A stretch of DNA of 64,000 nt, from NCBI GenBank assembly GCA_947623455.1, contig OX392529.1, positions 9,672,001-9,736,000 on the forward strand, written 5' to 3'. The translations under genes and the position numbers were made by a program. Under the pieces are notes generated by a model. That model did no database searches and was not told the DNA's origin. It saw only the letters and a list, made by a program, of their open reading frames with translations. Position 1 is the first letter of the stretch; every line of letters starts with the position of its first letter. Origin of the DNA: Mimachlamys varia (Eukaryota; Mollusca; Bivalvia; Pectinida; Pectinidae). Shown in pieces: positions 32,401 to 47,200 of the stretch.

Positions 32401-35400
32401 AGAATATAGATACTGATTGTGTATGTATAAGGTATTAACAAGGCTCCACACATAGAATATAGATAATGATTGTGTATTAACAAGGCTCCACACATAGAAT
32501 ATAGATAATGATTGTGTATGTATAAGGTATTAACAAGGCTCCACACATAGAATATAGATACTGATTGTGTATGTATAAGGCTCCAAACATAGAATATAGT
32601 TACTGATTGTGTATGTATAAGGCTCCACACATAGAATATAGATAATGATTGTGTATGTATAAGGTATTAACAAGGCTCCACACATAGAATATAGATAATG
32701 ATTGTGTATGTATAAGGCTCCACACAGAATATAGATACTGATTGTGTATGTATTGGGTATTAACAAGGCTCCACACATTGAATATAGATACTGATTGTGT
32801 ATGTATAAGGTATTAACAAGGCTCCACACATAGAACATAGATACTGATTGTGTATGTATAAGGTATTAACAAGGCTCCACACATAGAATATAGATACTGA
32901 TTGTGTATGTATAAGGTATTAACAAGGCTCCACACATAGAATATAGATACTGATTGTGTATGTATAAGGTATTAACAAGGCTCCACACATAGAATATAGA
33001 TACTGATTGTGTATGTATAAGGCTCCACACATAGAATATAGATACTGATTGTGTATGTATAAGGTATTAACAAGGCTCCACACATAGAATATAGATAATG
33101 ATTGTGTATGTATAAGGTATTAACAAGGCTCCACACATAGAATATAGATACTGATTGTGTATGTATAAGGTATTAACAAGGCTCCACGCATAGAATATAG
33201 ATACTGATTGTGTATGTATAAGGTTTTAACAAGGCTCCACACATAGAATATAGATACTGATTGTGTGTGTACAAGGTATTAACAAGGCTCCACACATAGA
33301 ATATAGATACTGATTGTGTATGTATAAGGTATTAACAAGGTTCCACACATAGAATATAGATACTGATTGTGTATGTATAAGGCTCCACACATAGAATATA
33401 GATACTGATTGTGTATGTATAAGGTATTAACAAGGCTTCACACATAGAATATAGATACTGATTGTGTATGTATAAGGTATTAACAAGGCTCCACGCATAG
33501 AATATAGATACTGATTGTGTATGTATAAGGTTTTAACAAGGCTCCACACATAGAATATAGATACTGATTGTGTATGTACAAGGTATTAACAAGGCTCCAC
33601 ACATAGAATATAGATACTGATTGTGTATGTATAAGGTATTAACAAGGCTCCACACATAGAATATAGATAATGATTGTGTATGTATAAGGCTCCACACATA
33701 GAATATAGATACTGATTGTGTATGTATAAGGTTTTAACAAGGCTCCACACATAGAATATAGATACTGATTGTGTATGTACAAGGTATTAACAAGGCTCCA
33801 CACATAGAATATAGATACTGATTGTGTATGTATAAGGTATTAACAAGGCTCCACACATAGAATATAGATAATGATTGTGTATGTATAAGGCTCCACACAT
33901 AGAATATAGATAATGATTGTGTATGTATAAGGTATTAACAAGGCTCCACACATAGAATATAGATACTGATTGTGTATGTATAAGGTATTAACAAGGCTCC
34001 ACACATAGAATATAGATACTGATTGTGTATGTATAAGATATTAACAAGGCTCCACACATAGAATATACATACTGATTGTGTATGTACATGTATAAGGTAT
34101 TAACAAGGCTCCACACATAGAATATAGATAATGATTGTGTATGTATAAGGCTCCACACATAGAATATAGATACTGATTGTGTATGTATCAGGTATTAACA
34201 AGGCTCCACACATAGAATATAGATAATGATTGTGTATGTATCAGGTATTAACAAGGCTCCACGTATAGAATATAGATAATGATTGTGTATGTATTGGGTA
34301 TTAACAAGGCTCCACACATAGAATATAGATACTGATTGTGTATGTATAAGGTATTAACAAGGCTCCACACATAGAATATAGATAATGATTGTGTATGTAT
34401 AAGGCTCCACACATAGAATATAGATACTGATTGTGTATGTATAAGGTTTTAACAAGGCTCCACACATAGAATATAGATACTGATTGTGTATGTACAAGGT
34501 ATTAACAAGGCTCCACACATAGAATATAGATACTGATTGTGTATGTATAAGGTATTAACAAGGCTCCACACATAGAATATAGATAATGATTGTGTATGTA
34601 TAAGGCTCCACACATAGAATATAGATACTGATTGTGTATGTATAAGGTATTAACAAGGCTCCACACATAGAATATAGATACTGATTGTGTATGTATAAGG
34701 TATTAACAAGGCTCCACACATAGAATATAGATACTGATTGTGTATGTATAAGATATTAACAAGGCTCCACACATAGAATATAAATACTGATTGTGTATGT
34801 ACATGTATAAGGTATTAACAAGGCTCCACACATAGAATATAGATAATGATTGTGTATGTATAAGGCTCCACACATAGAATATAGATACTGATTGTGTATG
34901 TATAAGGTATTAACAAGGCTCCACACATAGAATATAGATAATGATTGTGTATGTATCAGGTATTAACAAGGCTCCACGTATAGAATATAGATAATGATTG
35001 TGTATGTATTGGGTATTAACAAGGCTCCACACATAGAATATAGATACTGATTGTGTATGTATAAGGTATTAACAAGGCTCCACACATAGAATATAGATAA
35101 TGATTGTGTATGTATAAGGTATTAACAAGGCTACACACATAGAATATAGATAATGATTGTGTATGTATAAGGTATTAACAAGGTTCCACACATAGAATAT
35201 AGATAATGATTGTGTATGTATAAGGCTCCACACATAGAATATAGATACTTATTGTGTATGTATAAGGTATTACAAGGCTCCACATATAGAATATAGATAA
35301 TGATTGTGTATGTATAAGGTATTAGCAAGGCTCCACACATAGAATATAGATACTGATTGTGTATGTATAAGGCTCCACACATAGAATATAGATACTGATT

Positions 35401-37118
35401 GTGTATGTATAAGGCTCCACACATAGAATATAGATACTGATTGTGTATGTATAAGGTATTAACAAGGCTCCACACATAGAATATAGCTACTGATTGTGTA
35501 TGTATAAGGTATTAACAAGGCTCCACACATAGAATATAGATAATGATTGTGTATTAACAAGGCTCCACACATAGAATATAGATAATGATTGTGTATGTAT
35601 AAGGTATTAACAAGGCTCCACACATAGAATATAGATACTGATTGTGTATGTATAAGGCTCCAAACATAGAATATAGTTACTGATTGTGTATGTATAAGGC
35701 TCCACACATAGAATATAGATAATGATTGTGTATGTATAAGGTATTAACAAGGCTCCACACATAGAATATAGATAATGATTGTGTATGTATAAGGCTCCAC
35801 ACATAGAATATAGATACTGATTGTGTATGTATTGGGTATTAACAAGGCTCCACGTATAGAATATAGATAATGATTGTGTATGTATAAGGTATTAACAAGG
35901 CTCCACACATAGAATATAGATAATGATTGTGTATGTATAAGGCTCCACACAGAATATAGATACTGATTGTGTATGTATTGGGTATTAACAAGGCTCCACA
36001 CATTGAATATAGATACTGATTGTGTATGTATAAGGTATTAACAAGGCTCCACACATAGAATATAGATACTGATTGTGTATGTATAAGGTATTAACAAGGC
36101 TCCACACATAGAATATAGATACTGATTGTGTATGTATAAGGTATTAACAAGGCTCCACACATAGAATATAGATACTGATTGTGTATGTATAAGGTATTAA
36201 CAAGGCTCCACACATGGAATATAGATACTGATTGTGTATGTATTGGGTATTAACAAGGCTCCACACATAGAATATAGATACTGATTGTGTATGTATAAGG
36301 TTTTAACAAGGCTCAACACATAGAATATAGATAATGATTGTGTATGTATAAGGTATTAACAAGGCTCCACACATAGAATATAGATAATGATTGTGTATGT
36401 ATAAGGTATTAACAAGGCTCCACGTATAAAATATAGATAATGATTGTGTATGTATAAGGTAATAACAAGGCTCCACACATAGAATATAGATACTGATTGT
36501 GTATGTATAAGGTATTAACAAGGCTCCACACATAGAATATAGATACTGATTGTGTATGTATAAGGTATTAACAAGGCTCCACACATAGAATATAGATACT
36601 GATTGTGTATGTATAAGGCTCCACACATAGAATATAGATACTGATTGTGTATGTATAAGGTTTTAACAAGGCTCCACACATAGAATATAGATACTGATTG
36701 TGTATGTATAAGGTATTAACAAGGCTCCACACATAGAATATAGATACTGATTGTGTATGTATAAGGTATTAACAAGGCTCCACACATAGAATATAGATAC
36801 TGATTGTGTATGTACAAGGTATTAACAAGGCTCCACACATAGAATATAGATACTGATTGTGTATGTATAAGGTATTAACAAGGCTCCACACATAGAATAT
36901 AGATAATGATTGTGTATGTATAAGGCTCCACACATAGAATATAGATACTGATTGTGTATGTATAAGGTATTAACAAGGCTCCACACATAGAATATAGATA
37001 CTGATTGTGTATGTATAAGGCATTAACAAGGCTCCACACATAGAATATAGATACTGATTGTGTATGTATAAGATATTAACAAGGCTCCACACATAGAATA
37101 TAAATACTGATTGTGTAT
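27999..37118. repeat. B-type satellite block, copy 2
   Basis: This is the downstream partner of 9,923-19,150. It shares rare markers such as GTGTTTGTATAAG (29,672), AGAAAATG (29,767), the paired GTACAT monomers (29,017/29,732; 31,019/31,723; 34,085/34,800; 37,120) and GGCATTAAC (37,019). Differences from copy 1 include an 11-bp loss near 31,684 that leaves TATAATGCTCC, a CACACACAG change near 31,795, and an extra 53-bp monomer near 36,390. Confidence 0.75.
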
Positions 37119-37494
37119 GTACATGTATAAGGTATTAACAAGGCTCCACACATAGAATATAGATAATGATTGTGTATGTATAAGGCTCCACACATAGAAT
37201 ATAGATACTGATTGTGTATGTATAAGGTATTAACAAGGCTCCACACATAGAATATAGATAATGATTGTGTATGTATCAGGTATTAACAAGGCTCCACGTA
37301 TAGAATATAGATAATGATTGTGTATGTATTGGGTATTAACAAGGCTCCACACATAGAATATAGATAATGATTGTGTATGTATCAGGTATTAACAAGGCTC
37401 CACGTATAGAATATAGATACTGATTGTGTATGTATAAGGTATTAACAAGGCTCCACACATAGAATATAGATACTGATTGTGTATGTATAAGGTA

Positions 37495-38735
37495 TTAACA
37501 AGGCTCCACACATAGAATATAGATACTGATTGTGTATGTATAAGGTATTAACAAGGCTTCACACATAGAATATAGATAATGATTGTGTATGTATAAGGTA
37601 TTAACAAGGTTCCACACATAGAATATAGATAATGATTGTGTATGTATAAGGCTCCACACATAGAATATAGATACTTATTGTGTATGTATAAGGTATTACA
37701 AGGCTCCACACATAGAATATAGATAATGATTGTGTATGTATAAGGTATTAGCAAGGCTCCACACATAGAATATAGATACTGATTGTGTATGTATAAGGCT
37801 CCACACATAGAATATAGATACTGATTGTGTATGTATAAGGTATTAACAAGGCTCCACACATAAAATATAGCTACTGATTGTGTATGTATAAGGTATTAAC
37901 AAGGCTCCACACATAGAATATAGATAATGATTGTGTATTAACAAGGCTCCACACATAGAATATAGATAATGATTGTGTATGTATAAGGTATTAACAAGGC
38001 TCCACACATAGAATATAGATACTGATTGTGTATGTATAAGGCTCCAAACATAGAATATAGTTACTGATTGTGTATGTATAAGGCTCCACACATAGAATAT
38101 AGATACTGATTGTGTATGTATAAGGTATTAACAAGGCTCCACACATAGAATATAGATAATGATTGTGTATTAACAAGGCTCCACACATAGAATATAGATA
38201 ATGATTGTGTATGTATAAGGTATTAACAAGGCTCCACACATAAAATATAGCTACTGATTGTGTATGTATAAGGTATTAACAAGGCTCCACACATAGAATA
38301 TAGATAATGATTGTGTATTAACAAGGCTCCACACATAGAATATAGATAATGATTGTGTATGTATAAGGTATTAACAAGGCTCCACACATAGAATATTGAT
38401 ACTGATTGTGTATGTATAAGGCTCCACACATAGAATATAGATACTGATTGTGTATGTATTGGGTATTAACAAGGCTCCACACATAGAATATAGATAATGA
38501 TTGTGTATGTATAAGGTATTAACAAGGCTCCACACATAGAATATAGATACTGATTGTGTATGTATAAGGTATTAACAAGGCTCCACGTATAGAATATAGA
38601 TAATGATTGTGTATGTATAAGGTATTAACAAGGCTCCACACATAGAATATAGATAATGATTGTGTATGTATAAGGCTCCACACAGAATATAGATACTGAT
38701 TGTGTATGTATAAGGTATTAACAAGGCTCCACACA
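37495..38735. repeat. 1,382-bp-offset satellite duplication, copy 1
   Basis: This segment of monomers reappears 1,382 bp downstream (38,877-40,117). It contains two monomers with the rare pair of changes CATAAAATAT + AGCTACTG, at 37,861 and 38,241, spaced 380 bp (four 53-bp plus four 42-bp monomers). It also has TATTACAAGG and AGATACTTATTG variants. Boundaries are approximate to one monomer. Confidence 0.7.
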
Positions 38736-38876
38736 TAGAATATAGATACTGATTGTGTATGTATTGGGTATTAACAAGGCTCCACACATAGAATATAGAT
38801 ACTGATTGTGTATGTATAAGGTTTTAACAAGGCTCAACACATAGAATATAGATAATGATTGTGTATGTATAAGGTA

Positions 38877-40117
38877 TTAACAAGGCTCCACACATAGAAT
38901 ATAGATACTGATTGTGTATGTATAAGGTATTAACAAGGCTTCACACATAGAATATAGATAATGATTGTGTATGTATAAGGTATTAACAAGGTTCCACACA
39001 TAGAATATAGATAATGATTGTGTATGTATAAGGCTCCACACATAGAATATAGATACTTATTGTGTATGTATAAGGTATTACAAGGCTCCACACATAGAAT
39101 ATAGATAATGATTGTGTATGTATAAGGTATTAGCAAGGCTCCACACATAGAATATAGATACTGATTGTGTATGTATAAGGCTCCACACATAGAATATAGA
39201 TACTGATTGTGTATGTATAAGATATTAACAAGGCTCCACACATAAAATATAGCTACTGATTGTGTATGTATAAGGTATTAACAAGGCTCCACACATAGAA
39301 TATAGATAATGATTGTGTATTAACAAGGCTCCACACATAGAATATAGATAATGATTGTGTATGTATAAGGTATTAACAAGGCTCCACACATAGAATATAG
39401 ATACTGATTGTGTATGTATAAGGCTCCAAACATAGAATATAGTTACTGATTGTGTATGTATAAGGCTCCACACATAGAATATAGATACTGATTGTGTATG
39501 TATAAGGTATTAACAAGGCTCCACACATAGAATATAGATAATGATTGTGTATTAACAAGGCTCCACACATAGAATATAGATAATGATTGTGTATGTATAA
39601 GGTATTAACAAGGCTCCACACATAAAATATAGCTACTGATTGTGTATGTATAAGGTATTAACAAGGCTCCACACATAGAATATAGATAATGATTGTGTAT
39701 TAACAAGGCTCCACACATAGAATATAGATAATGATTGTGTATGTATAAGGTATTAACAAGGCTCCACACATAGAATATTGATACTGATTGTGTATGTATA
39801 AGGCTCCACACATAGAATATAGATACTGATTGTGTATGTATTGGGTATTAACAAGGCTCCACACATAGAATATAGATAATGATTGTGTATGTATAAGGTA
39901 TTAACAAGGCTCCACACATAGAATATAGATACTGATTGTGTATGTATAAGGTATTAACAAGGCTCCACGTATAGAATATAGATAATGATTGTGTATGTAT
40001 AAGGTATTAACAAGGCTCCACACATAGAATATAGATAATGATTGTGTATGTATAAGGCTCCACACAGAATATAGATACTGATTGTGTATGTATAAGGTAT
40101 TAACAAGGCTCCACACA
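38877..40117. repeat. 1,382-bp-offset satellite duplication, copy 2
   Basis: Partner of 37,495-38,735. The CATAAAATAT/AGCTACTG monomers lie at 39,243 and 39,623, again 380 bp apart. The copy then diverges: CACATTGAAT stands at about 40,118 where copy 1 has CACATAGAAT. From about 39,040 it forms the left part of the 5,201-bp duplication. Confidence 0.7.
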
Positions 40118-43100
40118 TTGAATATAGATACTGATTGTGTATGTATAAGGTATTAACAAGGCTCCACACATAGAATATAGATACTGATTGTGTATGTATA
40201 AGGTTTTAACAAGGCTCCACACATAGAATATAGATAATGATTGTGTATGAATAAGGTATTAACAAGGCTCCACACATAGAATATAGATACTGATTGTGTA
40301 TGTATAAGGTATTAACAAGGCTCCACACATAGAATATAGATACTGATTGTGTATGTATTGGGTATTAACAAGGCTCCACACATAGAATATAGATACTGAT
40401 TGTGTATGTATAAGGTTTTAACAAGGCTCAACACATAGAATATAGATAATGATTGTGTATGTATAAGGTATTAACAAGGCTCCACACATAGAATATAGAT
40501 AATGATTGTGTATGTATAAGGTATTAACAAGGCTCCACGTATAGAATATAGATAATGATTGTGTATGTATAAGGTAATAACAAGGCTCCACACATAGAAT
40601 ATAGATACTGATTGTGTATGTATAAGGTAATAACAAGGCTCCACACATAGAATATAGATACTGATTGTGTATGTATAAGGTATTAACAAGGCTCCACACA
40701 TAGAATATAGATACTGATTGTGTATGTATAAGGCTCCACACATAGAATATAGATACTGATTGTGTATGTATAAGGTATTAACAAGGCTCCACAAATAGAA
40801 TATAGATACTGATTGTGTATGTATAAGGTATTAACAAGGCTCCACACATAGAATATAGATACTGATTGTGTATGTATAAGGTATTAACAAGGCTCCACGC
40901 ATAGAATATAGATACTGATTGTGTATGTATAAGGTTTTAACAAGGCTCCACACATAGAATATAGATACTGATTGTGTGTGTACAAGGTATTAACAAGGCT
41001 CCACACATAGAATATAGATACTGATTGTGTATGTATAAGGTATTAACAAGGCTCCACACATAGAATATAGATACTGATTGTGTATGTATAAGGTATTAAC
41101 AAGGCTCCACGCATAGAATATAGATACTGATTGTGTATGTATAAGGTATTAACAAGGCTCCACACATAGAATATAGATACTGATTGTGTATGCATAAGGC
41201 TCCACACATAGAATATAGATACTGATTGTGTATGTATAAGGTATTAACAAGGCTCCACACATAGAATATAGATACTGATTGTGTATGTATAAGGTATTAA
41301 CAAGGCTCCACACATAGAATATAGATACTGATTGTGTATGTATAAGGTTTTAACAAGGCTCCACGCATAGAATATAGATAATGATTGTGTATGTATAAGG
41401 TTTTAACAAGGCTCCACGCATAGAATATAGATACTGATTGTGTATGTATAAGGTATTAACAAGGCTCCACACATAGAATATAGATAGTGATTGTGTATGT
41501 ATAAGGTATTAACACGGCTCCACGCATAGAATATAGATACTGATTGTGTATGTATAAGGTTTTAACAAGGCTCCACACATAGAATATAGATACTGATTGT
41601 GTGTGTACAAGGTATTAACAAGGCTCCACACATAGAATATAGATACTGATTGTGTATGTAAAAGGTATTAACAAGGCTCCACACATAGAATATAGATAAT
41701 GATTGTGTATGTATAAGGCTCCACACATAGAATATAGATACTGATTGTGTATGTATAAGGTATTAACAAGACTCCACACATAGAATATAGATAATGATTG
41801 TGTATGTATAAGGTTTTAACAAGGCTCCACGTATAGAATATAGATAATGATTGTGTATGTATAAGGTTTTAACAAGGCTCCACGCATAGAATATAGATAC
41901 TGATTGTGTATGTATAAGGTATTAACAAGGCTCCACACATAGAATATAGATACTGATTGTGTATGTATAAGGTATTAACAAGGCTCCACGCATAGAATAT
42001 AGATACTGATTGTGTATGTATAAGGTTTTAACAAGGCTCCACACATAGAATATAGATACTGATTGTGTGTGTACAAGGTATTAACAAGGCTCCACACATA
42101 GAATATAGATACTGATTGTGTATGTATAAGGTATTAACAAGGCTCCACACATAGAATATAGATAATGATTGTGTATGTATAAGGTATTAACAAGGCTCCA
42201 CACATAGATTACAGATACTGATTGTGTATGTATAAGGTATTAACAAGGCTCCACACATAGAATATAAATACTGATTGTGTATGTATAAGGTATTAACAAG
42301 GCTCCACACATAGAATATAGATACTGATTATGTATGTATAAGGTTTTAACAAGGCTCCACACATAGAATATAGATACTGATTGTGTATGTACAAGGTATT
42401 AACAAGGCTCCACACATAGAATATAGATACTGATTGTGTATGTATAAGATATTAACAAGGCTCCACACATAGAATATAGATAATGATTGTGTATGTATAA
42501 GGCTCCACACATAGAATATAGATACTGATTGTGTATGTATAAGGTTTTAACAAGGCTCCACACATAGAATATAGATACTGATTGTGTATGTACAAGGTAT
42601 TAACAAGGCTCCACACATAGAATATAGATACTGATTGTGTATGTATAAGGTATTAACAAGGCTCCACACATAGAATATAGATAATGATTGTGTATGTATA
42701 AGGCTCCACACATAGAATATAGATAATGATTGTGTATTAACAAGGCTCCACACATAGAATATAGATAATGATTGTGTATGTATAAGGTATTAACAAGGCT
42801 CCACACATAGAATATAGATACTGATTGTGTATGTATAAGGCTCCAAACATAGAATATAGTTACTGATTGTGTATGTATAAGGCTCCACACATAGAATATA
42901 GATAATGATTGTGTATGTATAAGGTATTAACAAGGCTCCACACATAGAATATAGATACTGATTGTGTATGTATAAGGCTCCACACATAGAATATAGATAC
43001 TGATTGTGTATGTATTGGGTATTAACAAGGCTCCACACATAGAATATAGATAATGATTGTGTATGTATAAGGTATTAACAAGGTTCCACACATAGAATAT

Positions 43101-44241
43101 AGATACTGATTGTGTATGTATAAGGTATTAACAAGGCTCCACACATAGAATATAGATACTGATTGTGTATGTATAAGGTATTAACAAGGCTCCACGTATA
43201 GAATATAGATAATGATTGTGTATGTATAAGGTATTAACAAGGCTCCACACATAGAATATAGATAATGATTGTGTATGTATAAGGCTCCACACATAGAATA
43301 TAGATACTGATTGTGTATGTATAAGGTATTAACAAGGCTCCACACATAGAATATAGATACTGATTGTGTATGTATAAGGTATTAACAAGGCTCCACGCAT
43401 AGAATATAGATACTGATGTGTATGTATAAGGTATTAACAAGGCTCCACACATAGAATATAGATACTGATTGTGTATGTATAAGGTATTAACAAGGCTCCA
43501 CACATAGAATATAGATACTGATTGTGTATGCATAAGGCTCCACACATAGAATATAGATACTGATTGTGTATGTATAAGGTATTAACAAGGCTCCACACAT
43601 AGAATATAGATACTGATTGTGTATGTATAAGGTATTAACAAGGCTCCACACATAGAATATAGATACTGATTGTGTATGTATAAGGTTTTAACAAGGCTCC
43701 ACGCATAGAATATAGATAATGATTGTGTATGTATAAGGTTTTAACAAGGCTCCACGCATAGAATATAGATACTGATTGTGTATGTATAAGGTATTAACAA
43801 GGCTCCACACATAGAATATAGATACTGATTGTGTATGTATAAGGTATTAACAAGGCTCCACGCATAGAATATAGATACTGATTGTGTATGTATAAGGTTT
43901 TAACAAGGCTCCACACATAGAATATAGATACTGATTGTGTGTGTACAAGGTATTAACAAGGCTCCACACATAGAATATAGATACTGATTGTGTATGTAAA
44001 AGGTATTAACAAGGCTCCACACATAGAATATAGATAATGATTGTGTATGTATAAGGCTCCACACATAGAATATAGATAATGATTGGTATTAACAAGGCTC
44101 CACACATAGAATATAGATAATGATTGTGTATGTATAAGGTATTAACAAGGCTCCACACATAGAATATAGATACTGATTGTGTATGTATAAGGCTCCAAAC
44201 ATAGAATATAGTTACTGATTGTGTATGTATAAGGCTCCACA
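39041..44241. repeat. 5,201-bp tandem duplication, copy 1
   Basis: Every diagnostic variant checked in this interval recurs at exactly +5,201 bp. Examples are AGATACTTAT at 39,051 to 44,252, TAAAATAT at 39,243 to 44,444, landmark blocks 40,418 to 45,619, 42,547 to 47,748 and 43,234 to 48,435, and the deleted GATTGGTATTAAC junction near 44,084 to 49,285. One private change separates the copies: CACAAATAG near 40,792, against CACACATAG in copy 2. The exact breakpoint is uncertain by about 30 bp. Confidence 0.85.
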
Positions 44242-47200
44242 CATAGAATATAGATACTTATTGTGTATGTATAAGGTATTACAAGGCTCCACACATAGAA
44301 TATAGATAATGATTGTGTATGTATAAGGTATTAGCAAGGCTCCACACATAGAATATAGATACTGATTGTGTATGTATAAGGCTCCACACATAGAATATAG
44401 ATACTGATTGTGTATGTATAAGATATTAACAAGGCTCCACACATAAAATATAGCTACTGATTGTGTATGTATAAGGTATTAACAAGGCTCCACACATAGA
44501 ATATAGATAATGATTGTGTATTAACAAGGCTCCACACATAGAATATAGATAATGATTGTGTATGTATAAGGTATTAACAAGGCTCCACACATAGAATATA
44601 GATACTGATTGTGTATGTATAAGGCTCCAAACATAGAATATAGTTACTGATTGTGTATGTATAAGGCTCCACACATAGAATATAGATACTGATTGTGTAT
44701 GTATAAGGTATTAACAAGGCTCCACACATAGAATATAGATAATGATTGTGTATTAACAAGGCTCCACACATAGAATATAGATAATGATTGTGTATGTATA
44801 AGGTATTAACAAGGCTCCACACATAAAATATAGCTACTGATTGTGTATGTATAAGGTATTAACAAGGCTCCACACATAGAATATAGATAATGATTGTGTA
44901 TTAACAAGGCTCCACACATAGAATATAGATAATGATTGTGTATGTATAAGGTATTAACAAGGCTCCACACATAGAATATTGATACTGATTGTGTATGTAT
45001 AAGGCTCCACACATAGAATATAGATACTGATTGTGTATGTATTGGGTATTAACAAGGCTCCACACATAGAATATAGATAATGATTGTGTATGTATAAGGT
45101 ATTAACAAGGCTCCACACATAGAATATAGATACTGATTGTGTATGTATAAGGTATTAACAAGGCTCCACGTATAGAATATAGATAATGATTGTGTATGTA
45201 TAAGGTATTAACAAGGCTCCACACATAGAATATAGATAATGATTGTGTATGTATAAGGCTCCACACAGAATATAGATACTGATTGTGTATGTATAAGGTA
45301 TTAACAAGGCTCCACACATTGAATATAGATACTGATTGTGTATGTATAAGGTATTAACAAGGCTCCACACATAGAATATAGATACTGATTGTGTATGTAT
45401 AAGGTTTTAACAAGGCTCCACACATAGAATATAGATAATGATTGTGTATGAATAAGGTATTAACAAGGCTCCACACATAGAATATAGATACTGATTGTGT
45501 ATGTATAAGGTATTAACAAGGCTCCACACATAGAATATAGATACTGATTGTGTATGTATTGGGTATTAACAAGGCTCCACACATAGAATATAGATACTGA
45601 TTGTGTATGTATAAGGTTTTAACAAGGCTCAACACATAGAATATAGATAATGATTGTGTATGTATAAGGTATTAACAAGGCTCCACACATAGAATATAGA
45701 TAATGATTGTGTATGTATAAGGTATTAACAAGGCTCCACGTATAGAATATAGATAATGATTGTGTATGTATAAGGTAATAACAAGGCTCCACACATAGAA
45801 TATAGATACTGATTGTGTATGTATAAGGTAATAACAAGGCTCCACACATAGAATATAGATACTGATTGTGTATGTATAAGGTATTAACAAGGCTCCACAC
45901 ATAGAATATAGATACTGATTGTGTATGTATAAGGCTCCACACATAGAATATAGATACTGATTGTGTATGTATAAGGTATTAACAAGGCTCCACACATAGA
46001 ATATAGATACTGATTGTGTATGTATAAGGTATTAACAAGGCTCCACACATAGAATATAGATACTGATTGTGTATGTATAAGGTATTAACAAGGCTCCACG
46101 CATAGAATATAGATACTGATTGTGTATGTATAAGGTTTTAACAAGGCTCCACACATAGAATATAGATACTGATTGTGTGTGTACAAGGTATTAACAAGGC
46201 TCCACACATAGAATATAGATACTGATTGTGTATGTATAAGGTATTAACAAGGCTTCACACATAGAATATAGATACTGATTGTGTATGTATAAGGTATTAA
46301 CAAGGCTCCACGCATAGAATATAGATACTGATTGTGTATGTATAAGGTATTAACAAGGCTCCACACATAGAATATAGATACTGATTGTGTATGCATAAGG
46401 CTCCACACATAGAATATAGATACTGATTGTGTATGTATAAGGTATTAACAAGGCTCCACACATAGAATATAGATACTGATTGTGTATGTATAAGGTATTA
46501 ACAAGGCTCCACACATAGAATATAGATACTGATTGTGTATGTATAAGGTTTTAACAAGGCTCCACGCATAGAATATAGATAATGATTGTGTATGTATAAG
46601 GTTTTAACAAGGCTCCACGCATAGAATATAGATACTGATTGTGTATGTATAAGGTATTAACAAGGCTCCACACATAGAATATAGATAGTGATTGTGTATG
46701 TATAAGGTATTAACACGGCTCCACGCATAGAATATAGATACTGATTGTGTATGTATAAGGTTTTAACAAGGCTCCACACATAGAATATAGATACTGATTG
46801 TGTGTGTACAAGGTATTAACAAGGCTCCACACATAGAATATAGATACTGATTGTGTATGTAAAAGGTATTAACAAGGCTCCACACATAGAATATAGATAA
46901 TGATTGTGTATGTATAAGGCTCCACACATAGAATATAGATACTGATTGTGTATGTATAAGGTATTAACAAGACTCCACACATAGAATATAGATAATGATT
47001 GTGTATGTATAAGGTTTTAACAAGGCTCCACGTATAGAATATAGATAATGATTGTGTATGTATAAGGTTTTAACAAGGCTCCACGCATAGAATATAGATA
47101 CTGATTGTGTATGTATAAGGTATTAACAAGGCTCCACACATAGAATATAGATACTGATTGTGTATGTATAAGGTATTAACAAGGCTCCACGCATAGAATA

